A DNA stretch of 14,238 nucleotides. Origin: Chloroflexia bacterium. Its GTDB lineage: Bacteria > Chloroflexota > Chloroflexia > QHBQ01 > JADMIH01. Positions 12,742 to 14,238 of the stretch are shown here, in pieces; the stretch's first letter is position 1, and each line of letters starts with the position of its first letter. Where the stretch lies: positions 1-14,238 of the forward strand of contig JAICKM010000090.1 in assembly GCA_025927935.1 (NCBI GenBank), given 5' to 3'. The position numbers and the translations under genes were made by a program. The notes beneath the pieces are model-generated. The model did not search any database. It was not told the origin of the DNA and was given only the letters and a program-made list of their open reading frames with translations.

Positions 12742-12750
12742 ATTATATCA
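12742..12750 (-). promoter_or_regulatory. Extended -10 promoter giving a probable leaderless deacetylase mRNA
   Basis: On the minus strand TGATATAAT (12750-12742) is a consensus extended -10 (TGn plus a perfect TATAAT). Six bases separate it from the ATG at 12735, so the expected start point falls at or within a base or two of the initiation codon. The -35 region is weak, as is usual for extended -10 promoters, and no ribosome binding site precedes the ATG. Confidence 0.6.
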
Positions 12751-12810
12751 CACTCCAGGCATTGGCCGCATAAGGTCGTCCACAAAAGCGGCCTATGGCA
12801 GCGCTGGTCA

Positions 12811-12847
12811 GGCGCCGGAGCAGCATGCCACGAGCCGGCACGGCGCC
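12811..12847 (-). terminator. Stem-loop after the LysR gene, likely transcript end
   Basis: GGCGCCG (12811-12817) and CGGCGCC (12841-12847) form a 7-bp perfect stem, with an inner TGCC/GGCA pair (12826-12829, 12837-12840). It starts 16 nt past the LysR stop and lies before the deacetylase promoter. No U-tract follows directly, so it may block read-through only weakly or act with Rho. Confidence 0.4.
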
Positions 12848-12863
12848 ATTTGTCAGACACGCC

Positions 12864-13745
12864 TTAACGCAGCCGCGGCAGCATGCTCACCAGGTCCTCT
12901 GCCGCCCCAGAGAGCCGGCGCCGGCTCAACCGGGTATAGGCATAGGTTCGGCGGGCGTCGATATCTTGCAGTGACACCGCCCGCAGACTCCCCGCGGCGA
13001 TCTCCCGCGCCACGGCAATCTCCGGTACCAGCGCAACACCCAACCCGGCCTCGACACTGCGCTTGATCGCCTCGGTTTCGCCCAGCACGATTACGCCCGC
13101 CCCGCCCAGCAGCGCCGGCCCCAGCAACTGTTCGACTGTAGCGTAGAGTGCCGAGCCAGGTTCGCGCACCAGGAGCGGGCGGCTTTTCAACTCTTCCAAC
13201 GTGAGCGCGGTCCGTTTGCTCCAGGGATCGTCCGGTGGGACGATTACTACCAGACGGTCGTGCAAGAAGGGCGTCGCTTGCACCCCGGCATGGTTCGCCG
13301 GCAAGCCGACGAGCGCCAGCTCAACTGCTTCCTGCGCGACAGCTTGCAAGAGTTCGGTCGTGTTGCCTACCGTGATTCGCACCCGGTGCTGCGGGTATGC
13401 GGCCTGATAGCGGCGCAACAAGTCGGGCAGTAAATAGGTCGCCGGGATATGACCGACGCCGAGGCGCAAGATACTATCCGAGAGTCCTGCGGCCCCCCTG
13501 GTGGCTTCAGTAGCCGCATCGGCCAGGGCCAGCAGTTGCTCGGCATAGGGCAGCAGCGCTTCCCCCGCGTCCGTCAGTTGCAGGCGGCGGGGCTGTCGCC
13601 GGATCAGCGTGGTGCCGAGCGCCGTCTCCAGCAGAGCGATTTGCTGAGAGACGCTCGGCTGGCTCATACCGAGCAGGTCGGCGGCGCGGGTAAAATGCCC
13701 TGTGCGAGCAACGGCGACAAAGATACGTAGCTTATGCAGATCCAT
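12864..13745 (-). CDS. LysR-type transcriptional regulator
   Basis: This 293-residue protein has the standard LysR layout. The N-terminal winged helix-turn-helix is unmistakable: MDLHKLRIFVAVARTGHFTRAADLLGMSQPSVSQQIALLETALGTTLIRR, residues 1-50, with the wing and linker following (QLTDAGEALLPYAEQLL). A type-2 periplasmic-binding-like effector domain runs from about 92 to 290 (ILRLGVGHIPATYLLPDLLRRYQ, LVIVPPDDPW, LLVREPGSALYATVEQLL, EAIKRSVEAGLGVALVPEIAV). The effector is unknown. The gene is divergent from the aconitase gene, with 213 bp between the start codons. LysR regulators often control their divergent neighbour, so control of aconitase expression is the simplest hypothesis. ATG at 13745 lacks a strong Shine-Dalgarno (GGAACACCGA precedes it). 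A TATACT hexamer at 13813-13808 may be its -10. Confidence 0.94.
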   Translation of the reverse strand: MDLHKLRIFVAVARTGHFTRAADLLGMSQPSVSQQIALLETALGTTLIRRQPRRLQLTDAGEALLPYAEQLLALADAATEATRGAAGLSDSILRLGVGHIPATYLLPDLLRRYQAAYPQHRVRITVGNTTELLQAVAQEAVELALVGLPANHAGVQATPFLHDRLVVIVPPDDPWSKRTALTLEELKSRPLLVREPGSALYATVEQLLGPALLGGAGVIVLGETEAIKRSVEAGLGVALVPEIAVAREIAAGSLRAVSLQDIDARRTYAYTRLSRRRLSGAAEDLVSMLPRLR

Positions 13746-13807
13746 TCGGTGTTCCCGACAATCCGACCGGGCGAGGCATGGGGATTACCGGCCTGGGCGT
13801 CTACCCC

Positions 13808-13813
13808 AGTATA
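13808..13813 (-). promoter_or_regulatory. Candidate -10 for the LysR gene
   Basis: TATACT on the minus strand (13813-13808) matches 5 of 6 bases of the -10 consensus and would place initiation near 13801, giving a leader of about 55 nt. The -35 region (TTATCG near 13837-13832) is only a partial match. Confidence 0.35.
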
Positions 13814-13853
13814 CTCGATCCGCTTCGTTTTCGATAAGAAAATCCAATCGTTT

Positions 13854-13868
13854 TAATCAGCATGATTA
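13854..13868. promoter_or_regulatory. Inverted repeat, candidate operator between lysR and aconitase
   Basis: TAATCAgcaTGATTA is a perfect 6-bp inverted repeat with a 3-nt centre. Its centre lies about 45 bp upstream of the predicted aconitase start point (near 13906), a position suited to an activator. The surrounding AT-rich stretch (13826-13880) contrasts with the GC-rich flanks. It does not contain a textbook T-N11-A LysR box, so binding by the neighbouring LysR is a guess. Confidence 0.4.
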
Positions 13869-13893
13869 TATATGTGAATGGCCGCAGTGGATC

Positions 13894-13899
13894 TATAAT
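13894..13899 (+). promoter_or_regulatory. Candidate -10 (TATAAT) for the aconitase gene
   Basis: A perfect TATAAT hexamer, with no good -35 at 16-18 bp (TATGTG at 17 bp), so an activator-dependent promoter is plausible. Initiation near 13906 would give a leader of about 53 nt. Confidence 0.5.
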
Positions 13900-13908
13900 C
13901 GGCTTATA

Positions 13909-13927
13909 GGAGCTAAAGAGCAGCTCC
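13909..13927 (+). promoter_or_regulatory. Hairpin at the start of the aconitase leader
   Basis: GGAGCT (13909-13914) and AGCTCC (13922-13927) form a perfect 6-bp stem with loop AAAGAGC. If transcription begins near 13906 this hairpin sits at the 5' end of the mRNA, a position known to protect transcripts from 5'-end-dependent decay. The loop is not an IRE-like CAGUG sequence. Confidence 0.4.
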
Positions 13928-13958
13928 GAGTTAGCTGACGAAAGTGAGAAGAGCACGC

Positions 13959-14238
13959 ATGAACAGTTACGGCGCGCGAGCCACCTTGACCGTGGGCAGC
14001 CGGGATTATGAGATTTTCCGGCTAGATGCCTTAGCCGGCCTGGGGATCGATCTCAGCAAATTGCCCTACGCAATTAAGATCTGGTTGGAGAACCTGCTAC
14101 GGACCGAAGACGGCCAGACGGTAACGGCGGACGACATTCGCGTTCTGGCAAACTGGGCGCCGCGGGCCGTGCCCGACGAGGAGATCGCGTTCACCCCGGC
14201 CCGGGTGCTGCTGCAAGACTTCACCGGCGTGCCCGCCA
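13959..14238 (+). CDS. acnA: Aconitate hydratase (AcnA type), 5' part, cut by the window edge
   Basis: The first 93 codons of an aconitase of the AcnA/IRP1 type, the [4Fe-4S] enzyme converting citrate to isocitrate in the TCA cycle. After ATG at 13959 the protein reads [21 protein letters not shown] and continues with [18 protein letters not shown] (residues 37-54), the strongly conserved SLPYSxRVLLENLLR-like segment. Further on is [28 protein letters not shown] (66-93), which is diagnostic for AcnA (the [13 protein letters not shown] segment). None of the cluster cysteines lie in this part. A purine-rich stretch (AGAAGAG) precedes the ATG by 5 nt. The gene is divergent from a LysR regulator. 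Confidence 0.95.
   Translation, partial: MNSYGARATLTVGSRDYEIFRLDALAGLGIDLSKLPYAIKIWLENLLRTEDGQTVTADDIRVLANWAPRAVPDEEIAFTPARVLLQDFTGVPA

Overview
The window is about 14.2 kb of high-GC bacterial DNA. Eleven of its twelve protein genes lie on the minus strand; only the partial gene at the right edge lies on the plus strand. GC is roughly 65-70% by eye over most genes, but only about 50% in the leftmost gene. The mix of F420-type luciferase-like oxidoreductase, DUF1990 protein, large GT-C-like membrane protein with a C-terminal soluble domain, aldehyde:ferredoxin oxidoreductase, and short dispersed repeats in the gaps fits a member of the Chloroflexota. That placement is an inference from gene content and repeat style; no rRNA or other phylogenetic marker is present. 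I see no tRNA, rRNA, CRISPR array, transposase or phage gene.

Layout, left to right. 10-642: low-GC histidine phosphatase. 780-3898: a tight three-gene minus-strand group, transcribed as LLM-class oxidoreductase, then DUF1990 protein, then GT-C-like membrane protein. The last gene most likely starts at a GTG behind a strong Shine-Dalgarno inside the end of the DUF1990 gene. 3959-5638: a NRAMP-type metal transporter carrying an N-terminal PRC-barrel-like extension. Its upstream region holds three TTAGG/CCTAA half-sites around a TTGACA, resembling a DtxR/MntR-type operator. 5903-7813: aldehyde:ferredoxin oxidoreductase family enzyme, preceded by a tandem heptanucleotide repeat. 8086-8511: small SCP2-type lipid-binding protein, bracketed by four copies of a dispersed repeat of about 27-34 bp. 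8638-12735: an amidohydrolase, recJ, and a PIG-L/LmbE-type deacetylase, closely spaced. The deacetylase seems to have an extended -10 promoter placed for a leaderless mRNA. The recJ leader holds two mutually exclusive perfect hairpins and a third one touching the Shine-Dalgarno. 12864-13745: LysR-type regulator, divergent from the 5' end of an aconitase gene at 13959-14238+. The spacer between them holds promoter-like and operator-like elements.

Most genes are housekeeping or general metabolic, and no multi-gene defence or biosynthetic system is evident. The parts worth attention are the intergenic regulatory structures, the dispersed repeats, the altered metal-site motifs in the NRAMP protein, and a substitution in a cofactor motif of the AOR-family enzyme.
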